61,203 nucleotides of DNA from Methylocystis sp. (GCA_002929055.1 PERY01000019.1:1-61203), one strand, 5' to 3'. Positions 10,760 through 18,995 are shown, counted from the first letter of the stretch. The notes: generated by a model from the sequence alone, not told the origin. Made by a program: numbers and translations.

Positions 10760-10788
10760 TTGGCCAGGAACGCTAGATGCGGCATAAT
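10760..10788 (+). promoter_or_regulatory. Putative sigma-70 promoter of the HD/YwgA-like cassette
   Basis: TTGGCC (10760-10765) and CATAAT (10783-10788) are separated by 17 nt and lie about 43 nt upstream of the HD-protein ATG. This gives the cassette a promoter of its own, separate from amtB. Confidence 0.45.
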
Positions 10789-10830
10789 TTCCTTGGCACG
10801 ATTCGATGAAGCAGTTTTCGGAAACCTGTA

Positions 10831-12285
10831 ATGGCAAAATTAAAACCGCAACGAATACGCGACCCTGTGCATAATCTAATCGAATTCGATACGACTCAGT
10901 TTGAAAGCACTCTATGGAGAGTCATTCAGACCCGTCCGTTTCAACGTCTCAGGCGAGTAAGACAGTTAGGGTTTTCGGAATTTGTCTTCCCTGGAGCAAC
11001 GCATACGAGATTTGCTCACAGCGTAGGCGTATTCCACATGGCCCGTCTTCTTATGAAGGTCATTGAGCGTTACGTTAACTCCCACCAACAGCAATTCAAA
11101 GCCCAGCAGGCTCATCACACATTAGCCGCAGCCCTCCTCCACGACGTCGGCCATGGAATGTTCAGTCATGCCTTCGAAGCAGTCGGCAAAGAGTTTAGCT
11201 GGCAAATGGCTCGACACGAGGCGGTTAGCCAGAATCTCATTCGAAACAGCGAGATCACCGAGGCCCTCGATAAAGAACTGGGCAAGGGCTTCGCCGATAA
11301 CGTGGCAGACGTAATAGCCCAAGAAATCCCTAACAGTCTTTATGGATCGATCGTTTCGAGTCAGTTCGATGCTGATCGTTTGGACTACATGCAACGTGAT
11401 CGATTGATGACAGGAGTTCAGAGCAGCAGCGTCGATCCCACGTGGCTCCTTGCAAACTTAGAAGTAGCGGAAGTTGCGACTGGGGCAGACGAGGAAAGCA
11501 CAGGCTTAATAGAAACCCTTGTTCTGGGCCCAAAGGCCGTCCAAACGGCGGAAAGCTACGTCTTAGCGCTTTTCCATCTTTATCCGAACGTCTATCTGCA
11601 CAAGACCACACGCGGCGCGGAGATGGTTTTCAAAGCCCTCATTCAGAGAATTGTGCGTTTGCAGCGGGCTGGTTTAGCAGTGAAGAGTGGGCTCCCAGAT
11701 AACCATCCCATTATTCAATTTATCGCTGATCCGAAAAATCTCCAACGGGCCTTAGCGCTAGATGACACCGTCTTTTGGGGTGCGCTACCAATGCTGGCAG
11801 AGTCGTCAGATGCCGAGATCAAACGGCTGACCACCGCGTTGCGAGAGCGCCAATTAACGAAATGCGTTGACCTGCGGCGGCGCGTCGAAGCAGCGCTCCC
11901 TCTGAAACGCGATGAAGATAGAAGACACTGGCAAGCGCGTGTAAAGTTGATCTGCGACGAAGTTGCAAAAGCTCTGAAGAAGCGAAATCCGTCGCAAGAG
12001 GAGGAAAAACATGTGGACTCCGCGCCAACGGAGCGTTTCCTGATCGATCAATATTCTCGCAACCCCTACAAGCGGTATCAAGACTCAAAATCGCCGCTCA
12101 ATCAGATCCTGATACGTACGGGAGACGGTCCACCGCGCGATATGGGGGAGATTTCTCCGATCATCGCTCATGCAGAAACATTTTATGTATGCCGGGCATA
12201 TATCTTTCGGGACGACAAGGATGCCGATTCGGTGATAGAGAACGAATTGAGAACAAAAATTGGGGAGATTGGCGATGGCAAATAA
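10831..12285 (+). CDS. HD-domain phosphohydrolase, dNTPase-like (YwfO-type)
   Basis: A 484-aa HD-superfamily protein related to YwfO/EF1143-type deoxynucleotide triphosphohydrolases. The N-terminus (RIRDPVHNLIEFD...FQRLRRVRQLGFSEFVFPGATHTRFAHSVGVFHMA) is diagnostic. Metal ligands can be placed at His63, His104-Asp105 (LLHDVGHGMFSH) and Asp180 (SSQFDADRLDYM), with Arg/Asp substrate residues following. The C-terminal about 200 residues are charged and less conserved. The base composition is visibly more AT-rich than the flanking amtB and rplM genes, suggesting horizontal acquisition. It overlaps the following YwgA-like gene by 11 nt, so the two are co-translated. Family members hydrolyse dNTPs; the substrate here is inferred. 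Confidence 0.85.
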   Translation: MAKLKPQRIRDPVHNLIEFDTTQFESTLWRVIQTRPFQRLRRVRQLGFSEFVFPGATHTRFAHSVGVFHMARLLMKVIERYVNSHQQQFKAQQAHHTLAAALLHDVGHGMFSHAFEAVGKEFSWQMARHEAVSQNLIRNSEITEALDKELGKGFADNVADVIAQEIPNSLYGSIVSSQFDADRLDYMQRDRLMTGVQSSSVDPTWLLANLEVAEVATGADEESTGLIETLVLGPKAVQTAESYVLALFHLYPNVYLHKTTRGAEMVFKALIQRIVRLQRAGLAVKSGLPDNHPIIQFIADPKNLQRALALDDTVFWGALPMLAESSDAEIKRLTTALRERQLTKCVDLRRRVEAALPLKRDEDRRHWQARVKLICDEVAKALKKRNPSQEEEKHVDSAPTERFLIDQYSRNPYKRYQDSKSPLNQILIRTGDGPPRDMGEISPIIAHAETFYVCRAYIFRDDKDADSVIENELRTKIGEIGDGK

Positions 12286-12820
12286 GGAGCCTCACATCGC
12301 TGCGGCGCGCATCGTCCAAGATGCGGGTGGAGAACTGGTCGGCCGTACCAGACTCCAAAAAATCGGGTTTTTGCTAAAATTAGCTGGCTTCGAAGACTAT
12401 TTCTGCTTCGAATACAAACACTACGGTCCTTACAGCGAGGACCTTGCTCAAGCTATGGAAATAGCAGCGGCGCTTGGGCCCATTCAGGAAGAAGAGCGCA
12501 CGGCTGACTGGGGCGGGCATTATTCAGTTTACAGAGTGGTTGGAGAAGTCCCTCCTTCGGAACCTGTCCGTTCCACCTTTGTGAAATTTGCCAAAACCAT
12601 CAATGCAATAGAGCTTGAACTGGCAGCAACCGCTGCTTATTTGGCCGTGTATGAAGGTATCGGCGCAGCGGGCAATAATCCCTGGAACGAAACACGCCGG
12701 CGTAAGCCAAACAAGGCGGCCGGCGGTCGGCTGGAAGGTGCCGCACGTGCCTATGCAGAGCTTCGGCGCTTGAAGACGCGGCAACCGCTTCCCGAACTGC
12801 CTGAGCCGCACGAGCTCTGA
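12275..12820 (+). CDS. YwgA-like protein, partner of the HD hydrolase
   Basis: A 181-aa protein beginning at the ATG inside the end of the HD gene (the upstream in-frame TTG is less likely). The N-terminal half contains VGRTRLQKIGFLLKLAG followed by FEYKHYGPYSEDLAQAMEIAAALG. This pattern is seen in YwgA and other small winged-helix-like proteins. In Bacillus, ywgA lies next to ywfO, an HD protein of the same type as the gene upstream here, so the pairing is conserved across phyla. The C-terminal third is Arg/Lys-rich. No enzymatic motif is visible. A regulatory or adaptor role for the hydrolase is an inference. Confidence 0.7.
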   Translation: MANKEPHIAAARIVQDAGGELVGRTRLQKIGFLLKLAGFEDYFCFEYKHYGPYSEDLAQAMEIAAALGPIQEEERTADWGGHYSVYRVVGEVPPSEPVRSTFVKFAKTINAIELELAATAAYLAVYEGIGAAGNNPWNETRRRKPNKAAGGRLEGAARAYAELRRLKTRQPLPELPEPHEL

Positions 12821-12868
12821 CAAAACGTTGGCTGCAGTTAATCGGATCAAATAGCGATCGCCGTGCAT

Positions 12869-12913
12869 ATCCGCCATCCCCAAGGCTCTGAGGGCGGATG
12901 GTATTAAAATACC
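12869..12913. repeat. Two consecutive inverted repeats after the HD/YwgA-like cassette
   Basis: ATCCGCC (12869-12875) pairs with GGCGGAT (12893-12899). It is followed immediately by the perfect palindrome GGTATTAAAATACC (12900-12913). They lie between the cassette and the rplM promoter and may be a terminator plus a protein-binding palindrome, or the edge of inserted DNA. The remainder of 12821-13039 is the rplM leader. Confidence 0.5.
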
Positions 12914-12969
12914 GTAACGGGATTCTCCCTTACTTTTCTAAGGCTGGCGGCCAAACATCGCGATTTTGC

Positions 12970-12998
12970 TTGACCCCCGCCTCCGCTTCCCCTATCCA
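12970..12998 (+). promoter_or_regulatory. Probable housekeeping promoter of rplM-rpsI
   Basis: TTGACC (12970-12975) and TATCCA (12993-12998) with a 17-nt spacer lie about 42 nt before the rplM start. This is a good match to alphaproteobacterial sigma-70 promoters. Confidence 0.6.
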
Positions 12999-13039
12999 CC
13001 CGTCATCCGAACAGTTCGTTCAGACGGAATTCACACCCC

Positions 13040-13510
13040 ATGTTTGGCAAGACCTACTCGGCGACTCCCGCCGACATCGAAAAGAAATGGGTGCTGATCG
13101 ACGCCTCCGGGCTCGTCGTCGGCCGCCTCGCCTCGCTCATCGCCCTTCGCCTGCGCGGCAAGCACAAGGCGACTTTCACGCCCCATATGGACGATGGCGA
13201 CAACATTATCGTCGTCAACGCCGACAAGGTGGTTCTGACCGGCCGCAAGCGCGAGCAGAAGGTCTATTACCATCACACCGGCTTCCCGGGCGGCATCAAG
13301 GAGCGCTCGGCCAAGTTCATCCTCGAGGGCCGCTTCCCGGAGCGCGTGCTCGAGAAGGCCGTGCAGCGTATGCTGCCGCGCGGCCCGCTCGGCCGCCAGC
13401 AACTCAGCAATCTGCGCGTCTACAAGGGCGCTGCTCATCCGCACGAGGCGCAGAACCCGCAGACGCTCGACGTCGCCGCCCTGAACGTCAAGAATAGCCG
13501 GAGCGCCTGA
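13040..13510 (+). CDS. rplM: 50S ribosomal protein L13
   Basis: A 156-aa L13 with the conserved N-terminus [20 protein letters not shown], the GRLAS helix and RGKHK. The signature region [31 protein letters not shown] follows. It binds 23S rRNA early in 50S assembly. rpsI follows 2 nt after the stop, the near-universal L13-S9 operon. Confidence 0.98.
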   Translation: MFGKTYSATPADIEKKWVLIDASGLVVGRLASLIALRLRGKHKATFTPHMDDGDNIIVVNADKVVLTGRKREQKVYYHHTGFPGGIKERSAKFILEGRFPERVLEKAVQRMLPRGPLGRQQLSNLRVYKGAAHPHEAQNPQTLDVAALNVKNSRSA

Positions 13511-13512
13511 TC

Positions 13513-13986
13513 ATGGTCGAGACCACCCTTTCCTCGCTCTCCGAGCTCAATCAGGCGGCGGTCGCAGAAGGTCCGCGCTACGAGCAGAAGCTCGACAAGC
13601 AGGGCCGCGCCTACGCCACGGGCAAGCGCAAGAACGCCGTCGCCCGCGTGTGGATCAAGCCGGGCACCGGCAAGATCACCGTCAACGGCCGCGACGTCGA
13701 GGTCTATTTCGCGCGCCCCGTGCTGCGCATGATCCTTCAGCAGCCCTTCGGCGTCGCCAAGCGCGTCGGCCAGTACGACATCGTCGCCTCGGTGGCCGGC
13801 GGCGGCCTCTCGGGCCAGGCCGGCGCGGTGCGCCACGGCCTCTCCAAGGCGCTGACCAACTATGAGCCGGAGCTGCGCTCCCCTCTCAAGAAGGAAGGCT
13901 TCCTCACCCGCGACAGCCGCGTGGTCGAGCGCAAGAAATACGGCAAGCGCAAGGCTCGCCGCAGCTTCCAGTTCTCGAAGCGCTAA
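13513..13986 (+). CDS. rpsI: 30S ribosomal protein S9
   Basis: A 157-aa S9. The core begins at [28 protein letters not shown] and ends in the invariant basic tail [18 protein letters not shown], which reaches the P-site tRNA. The N-terminal about 35 residues ([21 protein letters not shown]) are the extension typical of alphaproteobacterial S9. The gene is followed by a strong terminator. Confidence 0.98.
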   Translation: MVETTLSSLSELNQAAVAEGPRYEQKLDKQGRAYATGKRKNAVARVWIKPGTGKITVNGRDVEVYFARPVLRMILQQPFGVAKRVGQYDIVASVAGGGLSGQAGAVRHGLSKALTNYEPELRSPLKKEGFLTRDSRVVERKKYGKRKARRSFQFSKR

Positions 13987-14012
13987 GCGACTCGCAGGAC
14001 AGACATCGAAAA

Positions 14013-14036
14013 GCCGGGCCAAGCGCCCGGCTTTTT
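14013..14036 (+). terminator. Rho-independent terminator of rplM-rpsI
   Basis: Stem GCCGGGC / GCCCGGC with a 5-nt loop and five T residues, 27 nt after rpsI. It has the same stem sequence as the terminator at 8705. Confidence 0.9.
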
Positions 14037-14156
14037 GCATTTTGCGCGCAAAACTCGCCAATCGCCGGACAAAATCAGTTCTACCGCCCGTCGCGCGCCT
14101 CTCGACCATGGCAATTCGCCGATCCGCGCCCATGTCGAGGGGATCGCGTTTCGAAA

Positions 14157-14381
14157 ATGAGGCGAGCCATGTCCAGACAGATTGCAACGGCGCTTTACTG
14201 GGTAGGAATTCTGATTGCGCTTCCCTTCGTCCTCTTGATCGCCGCGTCGATCATGCGGATGTTCACGGACGGCTTCGAGGCGAAATATGTGAACTCGACG
14301 TTCCTCGGGATCGCGGGGGCCGCGTTCTCCTATTCCGTCGGCTATCTGCTTCGGCATATGCTGACGCAACAACAGGAGTAG
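14157..14381 (+). CDS. Small two-helix membrane protein, unknown function
   Basis: A 74-aa hypothetical protein with two hydrophobic segments (about 12-32 VGILIALPFVLLIAASIM and 48-66 GIAGAAFSYSVGYLL) and a Gln-rich tail. A second in-frame ATG at 14169 is an alternative start. It ends 4 nt before the cupin gene, so the two are probably co-transcribed. I do not recognise a family. Confidence 0.6.
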   Translation: MRRAMSRQIATALYWVGILIALPFVLLIAASIMRMFTDGFEAKYVNSTFLGIAGAAFSYSVGYLLRHMLTQQQE

Positions 14382-14385
14382 CCGC

Positions 14386-14853
14386 ATGCGCGCTTCGCCA
14401 TTCTTCGCCGCCTGCCTTTTTTGCGCCGCCCCCGCACTCGCCGAACCCCAGATCATCGGCGCAAAGGACGGCAAGGACGTCGTCACCGTCCGGGTCGGCG
14501 AGGCGTCGACGTCGAAACAGGCCCTGCCCTTCTTTCCGGGCGTGTCCGGCAAGAACGCCGGCGCGAAGAATCTCTCGCTGCTGAAGGTCGTCATCCCGCC
14601 CGGCGCCTCGGCGCAGGCGCATGTGCACAAGGGCTACGAATCCGCGATCTATCTGCTGCAGGGCACGGTCGAGACGAAATATGGCGAGCATCTTGAAAAG
14701 AGCGTCGTCAATGTCGCGGGCGATTTCATCTACATCCCCGCCGACGTGCCGCATCAGCCGACCAATCTGAGCAAGACCGAGCCCGCCATCGCCATCGTCG
14801 CGCGCAACGACGGCGACGAGCAGGAGCATGTGATCCTGCTGCCGAAGAAGTGA
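14386..14853 (+). CDS. Secreted cupin-domain protein
   Basis: A 155-aa protein with a signal peptide (FFAACLFCAAPALAEP) followed by a single small beta-barrel cupin domain. Cupin motif 1 is seen as HVHKGYESAIYLLQG and motif 2 as DFIYIPADVPHQPTN. The His/His/Glu/His metal-binding set appears largely present, so it could bind Fe, Mn or Ni in the periplasm. The substrate is unknown. It probably forms a two-gene unit with the small membrane protein upstream, and is convergent with the POT transporter gene. Confidence 0.8.
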   Translation: MRASPFFAACLFCAAPALAEPQIIGAKDGKDVVTVRVGEASTSKQALPFFPGVSGKNAGAKNLSLLKVVIPPGASAQAHVHKGYESAIYLLQGTVETKYGEHLEKSVVNVAGDFIYIPADVPHQPTNLSKTEPAIAIVARNDGDEQEHVILLPKK

Positions 14854-14868
14854 CACTCTTTTTCCCGT

Positions 14869-16203
14869 CTAAATGATAGCGCCCAGCTTTCGTCGGGAGC
14901 CCTCGACAACCGCGGCGCCCGCCAATCCCAATCCGGCCATGAGCATGAAAAAGTTCACGCTCGTCATACCCGACCAGAAGCTCCCCAGCCACCCCGCCAG
15001 CAGGTTTCCAAGAAACATCGAGGTGAACCACACCCCCATCAGCGCCGAGCGCGAACCTGCCGGCGCGAGATTTGAGACGAGCGACAGTGTGATCGGCGAG
15101 AAGTGCAGCTCTGCAAGCGTGATGACCGCGAAGAAGACGAAGAGCCACAGCCAGCTCGCCCTGGCCCCGCCGTTCAAATGCGCGGCGAGCGCCAGGACGC
15201 CGTAACTCAGCGCGACGCCGAGGCAGCCGAGCGTCAATTTGCGGACGGTGGACGGTTCCCGCCCGCGCCGCGCCAGCGCCGCCCAAAAGCTCACGAGCGG
15301 CGGCGTGAAGAGAAAGATTATCAGCGGATTGAACGCCTGGAACCAGGTGACCGGAATCTCTGTGCGCCACCCCAGGAACGAGACGCTGCGATCCGCAGAT
15401 TGCGCGGCCCAGAGCGCGATTGTGTTGCCCTGCTGCTCGAACGCCGCCCAGAAGAGCGCGGACGGAATGAAGAGCAGAAGAATGCCGAGCAAAGCGCGGC
15501 GAAACTCGCCCCGCCCCTCCTCATTCGGAGCGACCCGCCCGGCGGCGCGCGGCGTGCGCGGCAGAGACGAGACGCCCAGCAGATAGGTCGCGAGCCCTAC
15601 CGCCATGCCGACGCCCGCGCAGGCGAAGCCATAAGCCCAGCCGATCATCTCGCCGAGCGTTCCGCAGACGAGCGGCGCGAAGAAAGCGCCGATGTTGATG
15701 CCGACATAGAAGATGGAATAGGCGCGGTCGCGGCGCGGGTCGGCGCGCTCGTAAAGTTCGCCCACCTGCGTGGTGATATTTGGCTTGTAAGCCCCGCAGC
15801 CGAAGGCGATGAGCGCGAGCGCAAGCAGAAACAGCGGCTCATAGGCCATCAGGAAATGGCCCACGACCATCAGCGCGGCGCCGAGCGCGATGGTTCTGCT
15901 GCGCCCGAGCCAGCGGTCGGCGATCAGCCCGCCGAGGATCGGCGTGAGATAGACGAGCCCCGTGTAGAGCCCGTAAATCTGAGAAGCGAATGGCTGCGCG
16001 CCCAATGGGCCGGACACGGCCTCCAGCGCGCCCTTCAGCGCGCCAAGCCCCAGCACCGTCTCGATTTGCTCCGGCTTCAGCAGTTCGTCGACCAAGTAGA
16101 AGACGAGCAGCGCGCGCATTCCGTAATAGGAAAAGCGCTCCCACATTTCCGAGCCGAACAGAAAGGCGAGCCCCCTCGGGTGCCCCAGAAATTCACCCTT
16201 CAA
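14869..16203 (-). CDS. POT-family proton-dependent oligopeptide transporter
   Basis: A 444-aa MFS transporter of the POT/PTR family (DtpA-like), importing di- and tripeptides with protons. The ExxER motif is visible (SEMWERFSYYGMRALLVFYL), as are the family motifs GGLIADRWLGRSRTI and FYVGINIGAFFAPLVCGTLGE. About 12-14 hydrophobic helices are expected. Start: the frame is open further upstream, but a TTG at 16203 (KGEFLGHPRGLAFLFGSEMWE) fits the family and overlaps the stop of the upstream flavin-type gene as TTGA. With yejBEF and two aminopeptidases it adds to the peptide-uptake theme of the window. Confidence 0.9.
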   Translation of the reverse strand: MKGEFLGHPRGLAFLFGSEMWERFSYYGMRALLVFYLVDELLKPEQIETVLGLGALKGALEAVSGPLGAQPFASQIYGLYTGLVYLTPILGGLIADRWLGRSRTIALGAALMVVGHFLMAYEPLFLLALALIAFGCGAYKPNITTQVGELYERADPRRDRAYSIFYVGINIGAFFAPLVCGTLGEMIGWAYGFACAGVGMAVGLATYLLGVSSLPRTPRAAGRVAPNEEGRGEFRRALLGILLLFIPSALFWAAFEQQGNTIALWAAQSADRSVSFLGWRTEIPVTWFQAFNPLIIFLFTPPLVSFWAALARRGREPSTVRKLTLGCLGVALSYGVLALAAHLNGGARASWLWLFVFFAVITLAELHFSPITLSLVSNLAPAGSRSALMGVWFTSMFLGNLLAGWLGSFWSGMTSVNFFMLMAGLGLAGAAVVEGSRRKLGAII

Positions 16204-16619
16204 AACGCCCCCGCATCGAGCCCGGCGGCCATCAGCATGCCCAGTTCGCGGCATTGACCCACAAACTCGTCCCGCCATTCCCCGCGGCAGATGAGCGGCG
16301 GCTGGATCGCGCGCCAGCGCAGCCCCGTCACGATGGTTTCGACGCCGCGCCGCGTTCCCGTGCCGTCGCTGCCCGCGCGAATGACGAGGGCATATGGCCG
16401 TCCCTGAGTAAGCTCCAGGCAGGGATAATAGCAGCGATCGAAAAAGTCCTTCAGCGCGCCGCTCATATAGCCGAGGTTTTCCGGCGTCAGCAGGATGACG
16501 CCATCGGCGGCCAGAACGGTTTCCGGGGTCGCCTCGAACGCCGTGAGCGCCTGCACGTCGACGCCGCCCACCTCGGGATCGCGCGCGCCTTCAATGAGCG
16601 CCTCGAGCATCCGCCGCAC
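16200..16619 (-). CDS. Flavodoxin/NADPH-dependent FMN reductase-like protein (start uncertain)
   Basis: At least 139 aa of a flavodoxin-fold protein. TPENLGYMSGALKDFFDRCYYPC is the typical FMN-reductase loop. The coding frame clearly continues upstream of the GTG at 16619: the residues RLLIVAHAPSPN form the expected first beta strand and phosphate loop. No ATG, GTG or TTG was found that would include that strand; the nearest candidate is a CTG near 16652. Either a rare start is used, or the start was lost. It is coupled to the POT transporter by a TTGA overlap. Confidence 0.65.
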   Translation of the reverse strand: MRRMLEALIEGARDPEVGGVDVQALTAFEATPETVLAADGVILLTPENLGYMSGALKDFFDRCYYPCLELTQGRPYALVIRAGSDGTGTRRGVETIVTGLRWRAIQPPLICRGEWRDEFVGQCRELGMLMAAGLDAGAF

Positions 16620-16666
16620 ATTGGGCGAAGGCGCATGGGCGACGATGAGCAGGCGTTTGCGCGCGC

Positions 16667-16849
16667 TTACTTCGGGTGGAATTCCGGCACCTCGACAATA
16701 TTGAAGCCCACCGCCATGGCGACGATCGCCAGCAGGACGATAACGGCGCTATAGGCGAGGATGGAATAGAATGACAAATGATAGAGAGAGTCGACCAGCT
16801 TCAGCCCGAATGATCTGAGCGCCCCGGTCTCGTGCGAAAAATTGGCCAT
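16667..16849 (-). CDS. Small single-helix membrane protein, unknown function
   Basis: A 60-aa protein (start MANFSHETGALRSFG) with a strong GGAGG ribosome-binding site about 8 nt upstream. One long hydrophobic segment (about 27-48, SILAYSAVIVLLAIVAMAVGF) is followed by the short tail NIVEVPEFHPK. The size and layout recall aa3-type oxidase subunit IV-like peptides, but there is no direct evidence for that role. It ends about where the flavin-protein frame begins, so it may be the first gene of that operon. Confidence 0.6.
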   Translation of the reverse strand: MANFSHETGALRSFGLKLVDSLYHLSFYSILAYSAVIVLLAIVAMAVGFNIVEVPEFHPK

Positions 16850-16930
16850 GTCGGCGGTCCTCCAAAAAAATCGGAAGCATTCGATAGCACCTAGCAGCGA
16901 ACCCGGGCGGGACAAGGCCCTTGCTTCGCG

Positions 16931-17536
16931 TCACGCGCGGCGGCGGAAGGTCACGCTGAGATTGTTGGCCGGCATCTCCACGATCTGCGGCCCCTCGAAG
17001 CCCGCGCCGGCGGCGAGTTCGGCGACGGCTTCGAGATCGCGCACCCCATAGGCGGGGTTCTGAGCATGCAGCCATTCCTCGAACTGCGCGTTGCTCGGCG
17101 CCGTATGCGCGCCGTCGCGCTTATATGGGCCGTAAAGATAGAGCGGGGCGCCAGTGGGAAGGATGGCGCCTGCGTTGGCGAAGAGGCCCTGCGTCGCGGC
17201 CCAGGGCGAGATATGGATCATGTTGATGCAGAGAAGCGCGTCGGCGCGGTCGATCGGCCAGGGCGTCGCGGCGGCGTCGAGCGCGAGCGGCGCCGCCACA
17301 TTCGTCAGCCCGGCGGCAGCGATCCATGCGGCGACGCTCTCCCGGGCATGAGCGTTTGGATCGGAGGGCGCGAAGGTCAGCGCCGGCAGATGCGCCGCGA
17401 AATGTATGGCGTGCTCGCCCGAGCCGCTGGCGATCTCCAGCACGCGTCCCTTGGGCGGAAGCACATTGCGCAGGACATCGAGGATCGGCCCCCGGTTGCG
17501 GGCGGCAGCGGCGGAATAAAGACGCTTGTCGCTCAT
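16931..17536 (-). CDS. DUF938 SAM-dependent methyltransferase-like protein
   Basis: A 201-aa class I methyltransferase fold protein of the DUF938 family. Motif I is VLEIASGSGEHAIHFA, and the diagnostic DUF938 strand is INMIHISPWAATQGLFANAG, followed by LYLYGPYKRDGAHTAPSNAQFE. The start MSDKRLYSAAAARNRGP overlaps the stop of the upstream yaiI-like gene by 4 nt (ATGA). Substrate unknown. A longer in-frame reading through the upstream gene is a shadow of yaiI. Confidence 0.88.
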   Translation of the reverse strand: MSDKRLYSAAAARNRGPILDVLRNVLPPKGRVLEIASGSGEHAIHFAAHLPALTFAPSDPNAHARESVAAWIAAAGLTNVAAPLALDAAATPWPIDRADALLCINMIHISPWAATQGLFANAGAILPTGAPLYLYGPYKRDGAHTAPSNAQFEEWLHAQNPAYGVRDLEAVAELAAGAGFEGPQIVEMPANNLSVTFRRRA

Positions 17537-18006
17537 CCGCGCTTGTCGCTCTCGCAGCGGCGCATTTCGCGCGCGACGGCCTGATCCAGCGCCTGCAGGA
17601 ATTGCGCCCGGTTCTTCGCGGAAAACGGCGGCGGCCCGCCGGTGATCTCGCCGGTCGAGCGGATGTGCTCCATGAGCGAACGTTGCGCCAGCGCAAGTCC
17701 GATCGAATCCTGCGTGAAGGGGCGACCGTGCGGGGCGATGGCGTGCGCGCCTTTCTCCAGAGCGCGCGCGGCGAGCGGAATGTCGTTGGTCACAACGACG
17801 TCGCCCGCTGCAACCTGCTCCGCGATCCAGTCGTCCGCGACGTCGGCGCCCGCGCCCACGACGATGCGCGCGATCAGCGGCGAACGGGGGATCTGCATGA
17901 AGCTGTTGGAGACGACGAATGTCTGCAAGCCATAGCGCATCGCGACCTTGTAGGTTTCCTCCTTCACCGGGCATGCGTCGGCGTCGATGTAAATCCTGAT
18001 TGTCAT
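17533..18006 (-). CDS. YaiI/YqxD family protein (DUF188)
   Basis: A 157-aa PIN-like/NYN-type protein of the UPF0178 (DUF188) family. The N-terminal signature IRIYIDADACPVKEETYKVA is diagnostic; VVTNDIPLAARALEKGAHAI and the later GGPPPFSAKNRAQFLQALD are also family motifs. Acidic residues in DADACP and TNDIPLA suggest a metal-dependent nuclease-like site, but the function is unproven. Operonic with the DUF938 gene. Confidence 0.92.
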   Translation of the reverse strand: MTIRIYIDADACPVKEETYKVAMRYGLQTFVVSNSFMQIPRSPLIARIVVGAGADVADDWIAEQVAAGDVVVTNDIPLAARALEKGAHAIAPHGRPFTQDSIGLALAQRSLMEHIRSTGEITGGPPPFSAKNRAQFLQALDQAVAREMRRCESDKRG

Positions 18007-18072
18007 CTGCGCATGATAGCAGACGGCGCAATCCGCCCTTCCCTTTTTCGGCCAATCGGCTAGATGCGAGCC

Positions 18073-18987
18073 ATGACGAAAATCTTCATCGACGGCGACG
18101 CCGGCACCACAGGCCTTGAAATCCGCGAGCGCCTCGCGGGGCGCGGCGACATCGAAATCGTGGCGATCCCGCCGGAGAAGCGGAAGGACGCGGCCGCCAA
18201 GCGGGACATCCTCGCCTCGGTCGACGTCGCGATCCTCTGCCTGCCGGACGACGCCGCCAGGGAGACCGTGGCGCTCTGCGACGCGCTTGGCGACAAGGCC
18301 CCGCGCCTCCTCGACGCCTCGACCGCGCACCGCGTCGCGCCCGGCTGGGTCTATGGCTTTCAGGAGCTCTGCGCCGGTCAGGCGAAGGCGATCGCCTCGG
18401 CGCGGCGTGTCGCCAATGTCGGCTGTTACGCCACAGGCGCGATCGCGCTGCTGCGGCCGCTCGTCGACGCGGGCCTCATCGAGCCCGGCCAGCATCTGAC
18501 CATCAACGCCGTCTCCGGCTATTCCGGCGGCGGGCGGCAGATGATCGAATCCTACGAGAGGGGCGAAGCGCCGGCCTTCGAGCTCTATGCGCTGGGGCTC
18601 GAGCACAAGCACATCCCCGAGATCATGGAATATTCCAGGCTGACCGCGCGGCCGCTCTTCGCGCCGTCGGTCGGCAATTTCCGGCAGGGCATGCTGGTGT
18701 CGATCCCGCTCGGCCTCGACAGCCTGCCGGGCACGCCCAGGGCCGCGGATTTCGAGGCGGCCTACCGGCGCCATTATGACGGCGCGCCGCATGTGCGCTT
18801 CGTGCCCGCCCCGGCGAACGGCAAGCTCGACGCGCTCGGCCTCAATGGCGGCGACGAGTTGGAGCTTTACGTCTTCGCCAACGAGTCGCGGCGCCATGCG
18901 GTGCTGGTCGCGCGGCTGGACAATCTCGGCAAGGGCGCCTCGGGCGCCGCCGTGCAGAATCTGGAGCTGATGATGAAGGGGGCGTGA
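18073..18987 (+). CDS. argC: N-acetyl-gamma-glutamyl-phosphate reductase (type 2)
   Basis: About 304 aa, the short type 2 ArgC that reduces N-acetyl-glutamyl phosphate in arginine biosynthesis. The N-terminus KIFIDGDAGTTGLEIRERL is the NADP-binding loop. The active-site cysteine lies in NVGCYATGAIALLRPL, with the catalytic His region in GLEHKHIPEI. The ATG at 18073 fits family N-termini; an ATG at 18064 would add three residues. A hairpin overlapping its stop codon separates it from the convergent transglycosylase gene. Confidence 0.95.
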   Translation: MTKIFIDGDAGTTGLEIRERLAGRGDIEIVAIPPEKRKDAAAKRDILASVDVAILCLPDDAARETVALCDALGDKAPRLLDASTAHRVAPGWVYGFQELCAGQAKAIASARRVANVGCYATGAIALLRPLVDAGLIEPGQHLTINAVSGYSGGGRQMIESYERGEAPAFELYALGLEHKHIPEIMEYSRLTARPLFAPSVGNFRQGMLVSIPLGLDSLPGTPRAADFEAAYRRHYDGAPHVRFVPAPANGKLDALGLNGGDELELYVFANESRRHAVLVARLDNLGKGASGAAVQNLELMMKGA

Positions 18988-18995
18988 GCCCCCTT
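18976..18995. terminator. Bidirectional terminator overlapping two stop codons
   Basis: Perfect 8-bp stem AAGGGGGC / GCCCCCTT with a 4-nt loop GTGA. The loop contains the argC stop and the 3' arm touches the stop of the convergent transglycosylase gene. Confidence 0.75.

Noticed and set aside
10794..10808. TGGCACG resembling a sigma-54 -24 element upstream of the HD gene
   Set aside because: The -12 GC is absent at the required distance (TG is found), so the promoter consensus is not met.
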